In this document: positions 45,055 through 53,342 of the stretch, one piece after another
Numbering within the stretch: the first letter of the stretch is position 1
Layout: each line of letters opens with the position of its first letter
NCBI GenBank assembly: GCA_963667675.1
Contig: OY763929.1
Coordinates: 1,798,001 to 1,862,000 of the forward strand
Direction: 5' to 3'
DNA from: G963667675 sp963667675
Lineage (GTDB): Bacteria; Chloroflexota; Dehalococcoidia; Lucifugimonadales; UBA3495
Length of the DNA: 64,000 nt
Program-made: the position numbers and the translations under genes
Notes under the pieces: model-generated
Seen by the model: only the letters and a program-made list of their open reading frames with translations
Told to the model about the DNA's origin: nothing
The model's database searches: none

Positions 45055-45238
45055 CAAATGCGCGGTCAGCTTGTGATTGCCGAGACCGGCGCGCCCACGC
45101 TGCTTATCTAGGGCGCCCCCTTCATGTCGGTCGTTCCCGCGCGCTGGTGCGTGTTGACAAGAGAGAAGAGGGGAATTAAGATGTCTCCAGTGCCAGGCGG
45201 TGATGCTCTGGAAGCGTCACGCACTTGGCACTTTGACT

Positions 45239-46024
45239 TTAAGGCCGCTCTCCGACGCCCGCCTCGTCTTCAGGGTCGTCGAAGTAGTGAAGATGCTCGG
45301 CCATGAAGTATATCCCTCGCAACGGATATCCCTCATGCGTGGTCAAGTCCCTGGTCTTGCTCTCTACAGTCCTGTAGTACCGAGCGACGGCTCTGAGGTA
45401 AGGGTCCGATGGATGAGGGTCGCGGAACAGTTCGGCTTCCTGGTACTGCCTGATCACCCCCGCAGCCAGGTCAGCGATCTGGATCCCCATCGTGTACCTG
45501 GAATCGACGAAGTAGGGGGTATCTACGACATTGGTCATGGCGCGCCCTTCGTAGGACCTGTTGAGGAATCTCTCGAGCTTTGCGGATAATCCCCCGTACT
45601 GGCTCCCGTCGCCGTCCACCAGCACGAACGCCATGGACTGCTCCCCTGTCAGCAAGGCGTTGACACGCTGTAGGATGTAGCGATATTGCCGCGGCAGATA
45701 GACAGTATCTCTCGGGATTACTTGCTCCGGCTTTTCCATAACCACCGCAAAGATCGTGATATCGAGGTTCTGGATTTGATCAAAAACCTCCGCCACTAGT
45801 TCTCGCAGTTCCGGCTTTCGGTCGAAGGTGCGGCTGTTCAGTACCTCGTTAGCTTTCAGCTCCTTCCCCGATCGGTCATCTCCCAGCAAAGAACGCTTGA
45901 TGCCGAACAGCAGCCGGCCGATACTCCGTGATTCCTGCTCCGGAAAACAGACGGCAGCCAAGACCGGGCGCGTGGTAGAGTCCTTTGGATGCGGGTGGCC
46001 GCTCTCATCGATGAACACGAGCAT
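45239..46024 (-). CDS. DUF3800 domain protein
   Basis: The 261-residue protein starts MLVFIDESGHPHPKDS, the D-E-S-G signature of DUF3800, a family with an RNase H-like fold. Other family blocks are ELKANEVLN near residue 52, VLVDGDGSQYG near 130 and DSRYTMGIQIADLAAGVIRQ near 170 with a conserved Asp. Function is unsettled; members occur near mobile and defence genes. ATG 46024 is preferred to the upstream start. It stands alone between repeat blocks. Confidence 0.8.
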   Translation of the reverse strand: MLVFIDESGHPHPKDSTTRPVLAAVCFPEQESRSIGRLLFGIKRSLLGDDRSGKELKANEVLNSRTFDRKPELRELVAEVFDQIQNLDITIFAVVMEKPEQVIPRDTVYLPRQYRYILQRVNALLTGEQSMAFVLVDGDGSQYGGLSAKLERFLNRSYEGRAMTNVVDTPYFVDSRYTMGIQIADLAAGVIRQYQEAELFRDPHPSDPYLRAVARYYRTVESKTRDLTTHEGYPLRGIYFMAEHLHYFDDPEDEAGVGERP

Positions 46025-46092
46025 GACGGGATACCACTCTACAACCCGCACCGCCGACCGTCAACGGTTGACGGCAACGGCGTCGCGCAAAG

Positions 46093-46147
46093 GTAGGGGC
46101 GGGTTTCTAACCCGCCCCTACCGGATGGATGTCCGATTCACCGCCCC
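46093..46147. repeat. Repeat block D (R2 hairpin and tail)
   Basis: An R2-like hairpin (GGGCGGGTTTCTAACCCGCC core) at 46093-46121 is followed by the tail CGGATGGATGTCCGATTCAC that also follows R2 at 47398. It ends 18 bases from the stop codon of the small coiled-coil gene. Confidence 0.8.
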
Positions 46148-46164
46148 TGCGCCGGCCCTCGGCG

Positions 46165-46407
46165 CTAGAGCTGCGTGAAGATGGCGATTAAGCCGCCGAC
46201 CACGGTCGCCCAAACGCCTCCGATGAGCAGCAGCATGTTGTTGCGGAAGGAGTTCATATCTTCGCGCAGGGCCTCCTGTCCCCGGGCAAGCTCATTCAGC
46301 CGCTCATTCATGTCGGAGCGGAGATCCCCGAGGCGTTCGCTGACCTGCTCGTAAGCGCCTTCAAGTCGGCTGAGGCGCTCTTCCGTTGAGGGTGTCTCGG
46401 TAGTCAT
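46165..46407 (-). CDS. Small tail-anchored coiled-coil protein
   Basis: The 80-residue protein has a predicted coiled coil at residues 8-55 (RLSRLEGAYEQVSERLGDL and further heptads) and one membrane segment at the C terminus (LLLIGGVWATVVGGLIAIF, about 59-77). It would sit on the cytosolic side anchored by its tail. Similar small proteins are common and uncharacterised. ATG 46407 is a plausible start; no partner gene is adjacent. Repeat blocks lie on both sides. Confidence 0.65.
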   Translation of the reverse strand: MTTETPSTEERLSRLEGAYEQVSERLGDLRSDMNERLNELARGQEALREDMNSFRNNMLLLIGGVWATVVGGLIAIFTQL

Positions 46408-46476
46408 CGCATCAATCTTCTGGACTGTACCACGCCGGCGTCACGCCCAACAACACGCCCCGCCCCCCACAACCCC

Positions 46477-46617
46477 GTAGGGGCGCCCCTGGTGGGCGCC
46501 CTGGACCGACGCACCCCCAACCCGTCATACCGGCGAAAGCCGGTATCCAGCCCCGCGCATTCCTGGATTGCGCCTTCCGCCACAACGACGTAGGGGCGGG
46601 TTTGAAACCCGCCCCTA
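46477..46617. repeat. Composite repeat block E
   Basis: R1 (46477-46504), R4 (46524-46550), the linker CATTCCTGGATTGCGCCTTC and R2 (46590-46617) occur in the same order as in the other blocks. R5 is missing. The block ends 24 bases from the stop codon at 46641. Confidence 0.85.
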
Positions 46618-46640
46618 GCTATGAGAATGTGCGGTTGGGG

Positions 46641-46859
46641 TTACTTGGCCTGCTCAGCAATCAACGCGCGCACAGCGCCCACGAGCTCCCTGGGCACCTC
46701 CATCACTACCTGCGTTGAGTCCTCCAGAGCAGCTTCGTCCTCTGCAACGGCTTCCTCCTCGGTCAGCGAATCGTAGTGCTGGAGGACGCGCTCTACGCGT
46801 TCCCGGTCCCACCCGGGCGGAAAGTTTGGCTTGTTCTTCGCTTGGCGACGCCAGGACAT
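46641..46859 (-). CDS. Small antitoxin-like protein (partner of DUF4258-type toxins)
   Basis: The 72-residue protein contains NFPPGWDRERVERVLQHYDS followed by LTEEEAVAEDEAAL and ends with a helical VPRELVGAVRALIAEQAK. Short proteins of this pattern typically lie downstream of DUF4258-type mRNA-interferase-like toxins in Chloroflexota-like genomes, in my recollection. The start is uncertain (ATG 46859). The upstream toxin survives only as a fragment whose reading frame overlaps this gene. Confidence 0.55.
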   Translation of the reverse strand: MSWRRQAKNKPNFPPGWDRERVERVLQHYDSLTEEEAVAEDEAALEDSTQVVMEVPRELVGAVRALIAEQAK

Positions 46860-46941
46860 CCTCAACTTCGCTCTCCTCGACTCCGTGAGACAGAGTATGA
46901 GGCAGGCCTGATTCTCGGTCAATGTAGAACCTGACGTTCAC
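46845..46941 (-). pseudogene. Toxin gene fragment (DUF4258-like N terminus)
   Basis: From ATG 46941 the frame reads NVRFYIDRESGLPHTLSHGV then EESEVEDVLASPSEEQ, the N-terminal third of a DUF4258-like protein with its His-Gly-Val, but thereafter the frame enters the antitoxin gene out of frame and becomes non-homologous. A deletion has probably removed the rest of the toxin. Confidence 0.5.
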
Positions 46942-47116
46942 GGCTCATCACCCCGCCCAATAGCGCACGCCAACAGTTCGGTAAGGCGCACACCGTCATA
47001 GCTCTTCCGCTAGGAGCGGTGACATCTACCCCCGCAATTTAGTCAAGCCGGATACCCCTTAGTTCATTGTAGCACGGGGCCTTCGCCCTCACCGCGGACG
47101 GACCGTCATGCCCCCC

Positions 47117-47455
47117 GTAGGGGCGCCCCTGGTGGGCGCCCTGGACCGACGCACCCCCAAACACGTCATACCGGCGAAAGCCGGTATCCAGCCCCCCGCA
47201 TTCCTGGATTGCGGCTTCCGTCGGCTTCCGCCGCAATGACGGAGTAGCGCCCGCATCCCCCCGCCAGGGCATCCCCCCTAACCCCCCTTGCACTGCGTGA
47301 AGGGGGGGACACCCCCACACCCCCTTCGTTCCAGCGCAAGGGGGCGCGAACAAGCAAAGCGACGTTCGCGGGGGATGCCCTCCCCCCCCACAACCACGTA
47401 GGGGCGGGTTTGAAACCCGCCCCTACCGGATGGATGTCCGAATCACCGCCCCAGC
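47117..47455. repeat. Composite repeat block F (most complete)
   Basis: R1 (47117-47144), R4 (47165-47191), linker, a full R5 unit (about 47270-47382), R2 (47398-47426) and the tail CGGATGGATGTCCGAATCAC are all present in order. The block ends about 20 bases from the stop codon of the fibronectin-type surface protein at 47474. Confidence 0.88.
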
Positions 47456-47473
47456 GCCGCCGCCGCGTCCTCC

Positions 47474-50400
47474 CTACGGCGCGGTGACCGCCGGGGCCGT
47501 CGCGATCAGGTTGCCGGAGTTGCACGGGTAGCCCGAGTGGGCCGTGTAGGTGTACGACGTGCCGGACGAGAGGAGGTTAGTGCCGGTGACCGTCGTCGAC
47601 GTTCCGGCGCTGGTGCAATCGGATTCGGCATTGTGCTTGTAGTACCAGCCGCCGTCCTTGCTGGGCGTCCAGCCGCTGATCGTGAGCGTCAGCGTGTAGG
47701 TATTGCCGCCGACGAGGGTCAGGGACGCCGTCAGTGACGGATTCGTCGTGGTGAACTGCGCCGCCGTCGCTATCAGCGTCGAGCAGCCGCTGTCGCTGTA
47801 GGCGCTGTAGGTGTACGAGGTGTTGGCGGCGAGGCCGGTCAGACCCTTGTTGTCGGTGCCCGCCGCGACCGGACCCTGGCAGTCCGTGTGCGGCCCGCTG
47901 GTCGCCTTGTAGTACCAGGCATCCCAGTGGTTAGCGATGGTCAGCGTCGCGGTGGTGGTGGTGACGCTGGAGGCGGTGAGGCTGGGCATGGTTGTGGCGG
48001 TCAGCTTCAGAGCGGCGGCCTCGCCCACAGTTTCGTCGTTCCAGGTCGAGTTGCTGGCGCGGTAGTACCGGGAGCGGTCGCCGATGGTCCAGCCATTCGT
48101 GCTGGGCTCCGTCGTTTCGTTCGTGGTCGAAATGGCTCGCCAATCGTAGCGATCGTCGATTCCGCCGCCGCTGGCCATCTGGATGACGTACGTGGTGCCG
48201 GGGTCCAGTTCGCAGCCTGAGCCGGAGCAGGTGAAGGTGTGCTCGCCGGTGGCGTAGGCGCCGCTTGCCAATGTGACCAACGCACTTCCAGACGGGTCGT
48301 TCCCATTGGACGCCGCCTCGTGAAGCGTGACGGTCAGCGTTTGGCTTGATCCGCGATGAAGGTAGACGGTGACCGTCTTCAGCGTGTACCCGCCGGAGGC
48401 GCTGCCCGTGGTGAAGGCCTGCGCCAGGCGTGGGAAGGTGTTGTACAGGGATATGCCGCTGCTGGCGGCGGTTTCGTTCAGGTTGCTGACCGACACGCCG
48501 TCCGTGGTGAACGCCGCCGCCGTGGCCAGCAGGGTTTGGCAGCCGCTGTCGCTGTAGGCCGAGTAGGTGTAGGACGTGACCGGCGCCAAGCCGCTGATGG
48601 CCTTGTTGTCCGTGCCCGCCGCGACCGGGCCCTGACAGGTCGTGTGCGGCCCGCTGGTCGCCTTGTAGTACCAGGCATCCCAGTGGTTAGCGATGGTCAG
48701 CGTCGCGGTGGTGGTGGTGATGCTGGACGCGCCCAGCGAGGGCTTGATGGTGAAGTCGATGCGGATGAGGTGAAAGTCGTTCCAGGAGCTCCATGCGCTT
48801 CCGCTGTTCTTGAAGTGGCTCACCCCGATGTCCCAGCCGCTGTCCGAGGGGTCAGTGGATTCCTGGGGCTGATACGCGGAGTAGGTGAAGGAGTACGTGC
48901 CGGTGCCGGTGAGGGTCGCCACGATGTAGTAATTCGTGCCGTCGTCGAGCTCGCAGCCCGCGCCGGAGCACGTCCAGACCGTGTCGGTGCGCGTGGAACT
49001 CGTCGGGGCGGTCCCGGTGAGCGTCGCCAGCGACGAATCGGCGGGCTTGCCGTTGCTGCCGGCGGCGTGGAGCGTAATCGCGAGGGTCCCCGCGCCCGCG
49101 GTCATCTGCCGCATCGGGATGGTGACGCTATGGAGGGTGTAGCCGCCGCCGGAGTTGGAGCCGGTGGTGAAGTCCACGCCCTGCTGCGTTGAGGAGGTGA
49201 TGGCCGAGTCGCCGCTGGTGGTGGTGTCCAGGTTGGTGACGTGCGCGGGCGTGGTGGTGAAGGAGGCCGCCGTCGCCAGCAGGTTGCCCGCGGTGCAGGT
49301 GGAGTCGCTGTAGGCGGAATAGACGTAGGACGTGTTGCCCATGAGGCCGGTCAGATTTGCCGTGTTCGTCCCCGCCGCCACTTCCGCCTGGCAGGTCGTG
49401 TGCGGACCGGTGTCCGCCTTGTAGTGCCAAGCGGTGGTGTGCCCCGCGATAGTCAGCGTGGCGGTGGTGGCGGTGATGCTGCTGACGGCGAGGGAGGCCG
49501 CCTTGGTGGTGAAGGTCGTCGACGCCATGGCGTTGGCGCAGGCGCTGTCGCTGTAGGCGGCGAAGGTGTGCGCCGTGCTGGCGGTGAGGCCGGTCAGGTC
49601 GTGGCTCGCGCCGCTGCCGGCGGAGTCGCAACTGCCGAGCGGGCTGGGCGCGATCTTCCTGACGTACCAGTCGCCGGAGTGTCCGGCCAGGTCCAGGGTG
49701 GCCGTGTCGTGGGCCAGGTTGGAGGCGGTCAGCCAGGCGACGCTGGCGCTGGTCCACGGGCTGGTCAGGTCGCCGTTGACCGACTGGACGGAGACCTGGT
49801 CGCTGGTCCCGCGGCTGTCCTCCGCCCAGGAATGCGTTACGGCGGTCAGGCCGTTTTCGAGGCTGCTGCCGTTGTAGCTGAGGTTGTAGGCGCCGGCGCG
49901 CTTGCCGGCGTCCCAGGCGGCGGTGATGAGGCCGCCGGAGGCGCCGAGGTCGCCCGAGCCCGGGGTGGAGGTGGTGACGCGCAGGTTGGCGACGGCGCAG
50001 GGCGGGGCCACCGACGCCGCCGAGTTCACCCATTCGCTGGTTCCGCCCGCGTTGACGGCGCGCACGGCGAAGAGGTAGGTGCGGTCTTTCTGCCAGTTGG
50101 TGGCGTACCAGGAGTTGCCGGGCCAGTTGGTCAACAGGCGCTTCCAGTGCTTGCCGTTGGCGCTGCCGATTTCCAGGTCGTAGCCCGTGGCCCCGGCGGA
50201 GCGATGCCAGCGGACTTTCATGCGCTCGTCGCAGACGCGCTCCACGCGGAGGTTGGTGGGGGCAGCCGGGGGCGGCGGCGGCGCGATGACGGTGGCGACC
50301 ACGTACCAGGGCGGGCCGAAGTCGGGCGCGCCGACGCTGGGGCCGTTGGCGTTGACCGCCCGCAGGTGGTAGCGGTACTCGCGTCCGCCGGCGAGGCCGG

Positions 50401-51469
50401 AGATGGTGTGGGAGGTGGTGGACGGGCCGCTGCCGGAGATGGCCGTCCAAGGACCCCAGCCGGACAAGTTGCCGGTGCCGGTGGCGTTGTGGTTGACGTT
50501 GTACTCGTAGCTGGTGATGGAGGAATCGCCGGGGTCGTTCCAGGTCAGGGTGACGCTGCCGACGCCGGCGGTGGCGGTCAGGCCGGTGGGCGCGTCGGGC
50601 GGGGCGTTGGGGACGGCGACCACGTACCAGGGCGGGCCGAAGTCGGGCGCGCCGACGCTGGGACCGTTGGCGTTGACCGCCCGCAGGTGGTAGCGGTACT
50701 CGCGCCCGTTGACCAGGCCGGAGATGGTGTGGGACGTTGTTCCGTTACCGCTGCTGGGGATGGCGGTCCAGGGACCCCAGCCCGAGAGGTTGCCGGTGCT
50801 GGTGTCGTTGTGGTTGACGTTGTACTGGTAGGCGACGATGGAGGGATCGTTGGCGGCGTTCCAGGTCAGGGTGACGCTTCCGTCGCCGGCGGTCGCGGCC
50901 AGGCCGGTGGGCGCGGCGGGCGGGGATTGCTGGACCTGCGCCTGCTGCGCCTGCGCGACGGGGGCCGGGGTGGGCGTCGGCGTCGGAGTCGGGGTGGGAG
51001 TTGCGGTCGGGGTGGGCGTCGGCGTCGGGGTGGGCGTGGAGCCGGCGGTCATGCAGGCGTGGCCGACGGGACATTGGACTTGGACGAAGCTCGACTGGCT
51101 CCAGGCACTGCCCGCCTTGCCGTTGTGGGCCTGGACGGCCACGTAGTAGGGGAGGGCGTCGTTGACGCCGGTGATGGCCGCGGAGGTCCCCTGTACGCGG
51201 GAGGGGCCGTCCTCCCAGGTCCGGCCGCCGTCGTCGGTGTAGCGGACGTTGTAGTAGACGAACTCCTTCTTGACGACTCTCCAGGAGACGTTGAGGACGC
51301 CATAGCCGAATGTGCCCCGGGTGACGGTGACGTTGCCCGGCGCGGCCGGGGCCTCCGATGCCGCCGTGGAGGAGGCGGAGACCGCAACCGCGGCCAGCAC
51401 GGCCGCCGCCGCCATGGCCAGGATATACCACCGGAGCATCCCTTTGCCAAGTTGCTGCAAAGCGCTCAT
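47474..51469 (-). CDS. Large secreted surface protein with fibronectin type III and repeated disulfide modules
   Basis: From ATG 51469 (GGGAGG upstream) the protein has 1331 residues. A signal peptide (WYILAMAAAAVLAAVAVSAS) is followed by one FnIII domain, a Thr-Pro linker, two nearly identical FnIII domains (about 190-390) and two more divergent ones. The C-terminal half alternates short modules with the pattern A-T-L-T-I-A-x-H-x-x-A-W-Y-Y-K and two Cys (GPHTTCQ, SDSGC, likely a disulfide). Two larger beta domains are similar to anchor-type domains of Chloroflexota surface proteins (VTIPMRQMTAGAG, VTVYLHRGSSQT). No membrane anchor or sorting signal is visible at the C terminus. Adhesion or surface-layer function is an inference. 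Confidence 0.85.
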   Translation of the reverse strand: MSALQQLGKGMLRWYILAMAAAAVLAAVAVSASSTAASEAPAAPGNVTVTRGTFGYGVLNVSWRVVKKEFVYYNVRYTDDGGRTWEDGPSRVQGTSAAITGVNDALPYYVAVQAHNGKAGSAWSQSSFVQVQCPVGHACMTAGSTPTPTPTPTPTATPTPTPTPTPTPAPVAQAQQAQVQQSPPAAPTGLAATAGDGSVTLTWNAANDPSIVAYQYNVNHNDTSTGNLSGWGPWTAIPSSGNGTTSHTISGLVNGREYRYHLRAVNANGPSVGAPDFGPPWYVVAVPNAPPDAPTGLTATAGVGSVTLTWNDPGDSSITSYEYNVNHNATGTGNLSGWGPWTAISGSGPSTTSHTISGLAGGREYRYHLRAVNANGPSVGAPDFGPPWYVVATVIAPPPPPAAPTNLRVERVCDERMKVRWHRSAGATGYDLEIGSANGKHWKRLLTNWPGNSWYATNWQKDRTYLFAVRAVNAGGTSEWVNSAASVAPPCAVANLRVTTSTPGSGDLGASGGLITAAWDAGKRAGAYNLSYNGSSLENGLTAVTHSWAEDSRGTSDQVSVQSVNGDLTSPWTSASVAWLTASNLAHDTATLDLAGHSGDWYVRKIAPSPLGSCDSAGSGASHDLTGLTASTAHTFAAYSDSACANAMASTTFTTKAASLAVSSITATTATLTIAGHTTAWHYKADTGPHTTCQAEVAAGTNTANLTGLMGNTSYVYSAYSDSTCTAGNLLATAASFTTTPAHVTNLDTTTSGDSAITSSTQQGVDFTTGSNSGGGYTLHSVTIPMRQMTAGAGTLAITLHAAGSNGKPADSSLATLTGTAPTSSTRTDTVWTCSGAGCELDDGTNYYIVATLTGTGTYSFTYSAYQPQESTDPSDSGWDIGVSHFKNSGSAWSSWNDFHLIRIDFTIKPSLGASSITTTTATLTIANHWDAWYYKATSGPHTTCQGPVAAGTDNKAISGLAPVTSYTYSAYSDSGCQTLLATAAAFTTDGVSVSNLNETAASSGISLYNTFPRLAQAFTTGSASGGYTLKTVTVYLHRGSSQTLTVTLHEAASNGNDPSGSALVTLASGAYATGEHTFTCSGSGCELDPGTTYVIQMASGGGIDDRYDWRAISTTNETTEPSTNGWTIGDRSRYYRASNSTWNDETVGEAAALKLTATTMPSLTASSVTTTTATLTIANHWDAWYYKATSGPHTDCQGPVAAGTDNKGLTGLAANTSYTYSAYSDSGCSTLIATAAQFTTTNPSLTASLTLVGGNTYTLTLTISGWTPSKDGGWYYKHNAESDCTSAGTSTTVTGTNLLSSGTSYTYTAHSGYPCNSGNLIATAPAVTAP

Positions 51470-51563
51470 GTCGCCTCCCGGTTCCGTAGACGAATCAGTC
51501 AATTTTCCCGAGTCAACATTTACTCAATTGACACTTACATTTAACAGATTATACACCATTCAG

Positions 51564-51666
51564 CGCAATATATGGATGGTATATAGCTATAATCTCACGT
51601 GACTGCAATAATTTTATTCAACCATGCGCCCTTTAACGCAACATATCATTAGCGCATAGCTATAAA
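51564..51666. promoter_or_regulatory. AT-rich region with a 30-base imperfect direct repeat upstream of the surface-protein gene
   Basis: A markedly AT-rich stretch (about 51520-51710) contains CGCAA-ATAT...TAGCTATAA at 51564-51593 and again, imperfectly, at 51637-51666, 73 bases apart. This is the only long AT-rich island in a GC-rich window and lies about 100-200 bases upstream of the surface protein start. It could hold promoter and regulator sites. Confidence 0.5.
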
Positions 51667-51736
51667 GTCATTGTGTTATTACAACATTTATAAGCAAGCG
51701 GCTGCAATCTCCGGCGGACGGACCGTCACATCAGGT

Positions 51737-52107
51737 GTAGGGGCGCCCCTGGTGGGCGCCCTCGGCATGGGGCACCGGGCGACCACAAGGGTCGCCCCTA
51801 CAGGGTCATAACCGTCATACCGGCGAAAGCCGGTATCCAGAGCCCCGCCCATCCCTGAATTCCGGCTTCCGCCGCAGGCGGGCATCCCCCCTAACTCCCC
51901 TTGCACTGCGTGAAGGGGGGAACACCCACACCCCCTTCGCAAAGCGCAAGGGGGCGCGATGCGCAGCGAGCGGGGGATGCCCGGCCCCACCACAACCACG
52001 TAGGGGCGGTTCGCGAACCGCCCCTACCGACGTCCGATTCACCGCCCGTTCGTGGCGCCCCCCCATCCGACGTCCGATTCACCGCCCGTTCGTGGCGCCC
52101 CCCCATC
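51737..52107. repeat. Composite repeat block G with a 40-bp tandem duplication
   Basis: R1 (51737-51764), a GGGCGACCACAAGGGTCGCC hairpin (51777-51802), R4 (51814-51840), R5 (about 51883-51982), R3 (52000-52027) and the CGATTCACCGCCC tail follow each other. The tail-containing unit is then duplicated in tandem with a 40-base period (52028-52067 and 52068-52107). Unlike the others, this block lies between divergent genes. Confidence 0.85.
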
Positions 52108-52319
52108 CGTTCGTGGTGAGGCTCTCGAACCATGAACGGACGGGGGGGCATGGCGGGCGAAGCCAATCCCGCCTCCCCACTGACACTCCCTCGTTGACGC
52201 ACCCCAACCCCGGCTGGTAAGCTGAAATCACATGACATAACTACCGGCGGCCAAGTCCCAACGGTGTCCCGCCGGCCGGCGCCCCATCCCGGTGAGGCCC
52301 AAGCGCCGGGCGAAGGCGG

Positions 52320-52349
52320 AATGTCCCAAAATGTCGCGAAATGTCCCAA
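52320..52349 (+). repeat. Three phased decamer repeats (AATGTCCCAA type)
   Basis: AATGTCCCAA, AATGTCGCGA and AATGTCCCAA follow each other with exact 10-base spacing, about 80-110 bases upstream of the SDR gene. A comparable inverted set is at 62211-62240. The region from 52108 to 52429 otherwise shows only repeat fragments and no gene. Confidence 0.7.
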
Positions 52350-52429
52350 TCGCAAGGATTTCCCGGCCCTTTGCCCGCCCGCCATCCTTCCTGCTACAAT
52401 CCCCCAAATCCTAAGGCTCAGGGGGCCGC

Positions 52430-53203
52430 ATGAGACTGGAAAACAAGGTCGCCGTCATTAGCGGCGGCGCCCGGGGCCAGGGCGCAGTCGAGGCCAAGCT
52501 CTTCGCCGGCGAGGGCGCCAGCGTAGTCTTCGGAGACATCCTCGACGACGAGGGCCTGCAGGTCGAGGCCCAAATCAGGGAGGCCGGCGGCGAGGCAACC
52601 TACGTCCACTTGGACGTAACGGTTGAAGCCGACTGGCAAAAGGCCATGGACACCGCCATGTCCAAGTACGGCAAGCTCAACATCCTGGTCAACAATGCCG
52701 CCATAGTTCCGCGCGGCGGCCCCGGCAACACAATCGAGTCCACCACCGCCGATGTCTGGGACCGGGTCATGGCCGTCAACACCAGGGGCGTCTTCCTCGG
52801 AACCAGGGCCGCCATCCCCCTAATGCGACAATCCGGCGGCGGCTCCATCATCAACATATCCTCCGGCGCCGGCATCACGCCCACCCGGGGCACTCCCGCC
52901 GTCTACGCCGCCAGCAAGGGCGCCGTCCGCCTGTTCACCAAGTCTACCGCCACCCAACACGCCCAGGACAACATCCGGTGCAACTCCGTGCATCCCGGCC
53001 CCATAGACACAGAAATGCTTACCCCCCAGGAAGTAGACGAAGAAGGCAACCTCATCCAGGGCGTCATGGAGCGGCAGGTGCCCCTGGGCCGCCGCGGCAG
53101 GGCCGACGAGGTCGCGTACGGCGTCCTCTATCTCGCTTCCGACGAGTCGTCCTACGTCACCGGCTCCGAACTGGTAATCGACGGCGGCCGCACCGCCCAG
53201 TAA
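52430..53203 (+). CDS. SDR family oxidoreductase
   Basis: The 257-residue protein is a classical short-chain dehydrogenase. The nucleotide-binding motif is ISGGARGQGAVEAKLF near residue 11, NNAA lies near 85, the catalytic Ser is in INISSGAG near 142 and Y-x-x-x-K is in AVYAASKGAV near 158. The C terminus reads YVTGSELVIDGGRTAQ. The G-G-A-R-G-Q-G form is typical of cyclopentanol/steroid-like SDRs. It would use NAD(H) (Asp in VVFGDILDD). It is a single gene with decamer repeats upstream and a repeat block after its end. Confidence 0.88.
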   Translation: MRLENKVAVISGGARGQGAVEAKLFAGEGASVVFGDILDDEGLQVEAQIREAGGEATYVHLDVTVEADWQKAMDTAMSKYGKLNILVNNAAIVPRGGPGNTIESTTADVWDRVMAVNTRGVFLGTRAAIPLMRQSGGGSIINISSGAGITPTRGTPAVYAASKGAVRLFTKSTATQHAQDNIRCNSVHPGPIDTEMLTPQEVDEEGNLIQGVMERQVPLGRRGRADEVAYGVLYLASDESSYVTGSELVIDGGRTAQ

Positions 53204-53225
53204 CCCCCGCCCATGCTCCCACCTG

Positions 53226-53331
53226 CATCCCCCTAACCCCCTTGCACTGCGTGAAGGGAGAACCACACACCCCCTTCGCAAAGCGCAAGGGGGCGCGAAC
53301 CAGCGCAGCGACGTTCGCGGGGGATGCCCGG
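53226..53331. repeat. Repeat block H (R5 unit)
   Basis: A full R5 unit (CTTGCACTGCGTGAAGGGAG to GACGTTCGCGGGGGATGCC) lies between the convergent SDR and znuB genes, ending about 12 bases from the znuB stop. Confidence 0.85.
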
Positions 53332-53342
53332 CCTCGGTGTTG

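Noticed and set aside
49241..51544. 767-codon plus-strand open frame opposite the surface protein
   Set aside because: Gly/Arg/Ala-rich shadow of the highly repetitive fibronectin gene; no start signal or domain.
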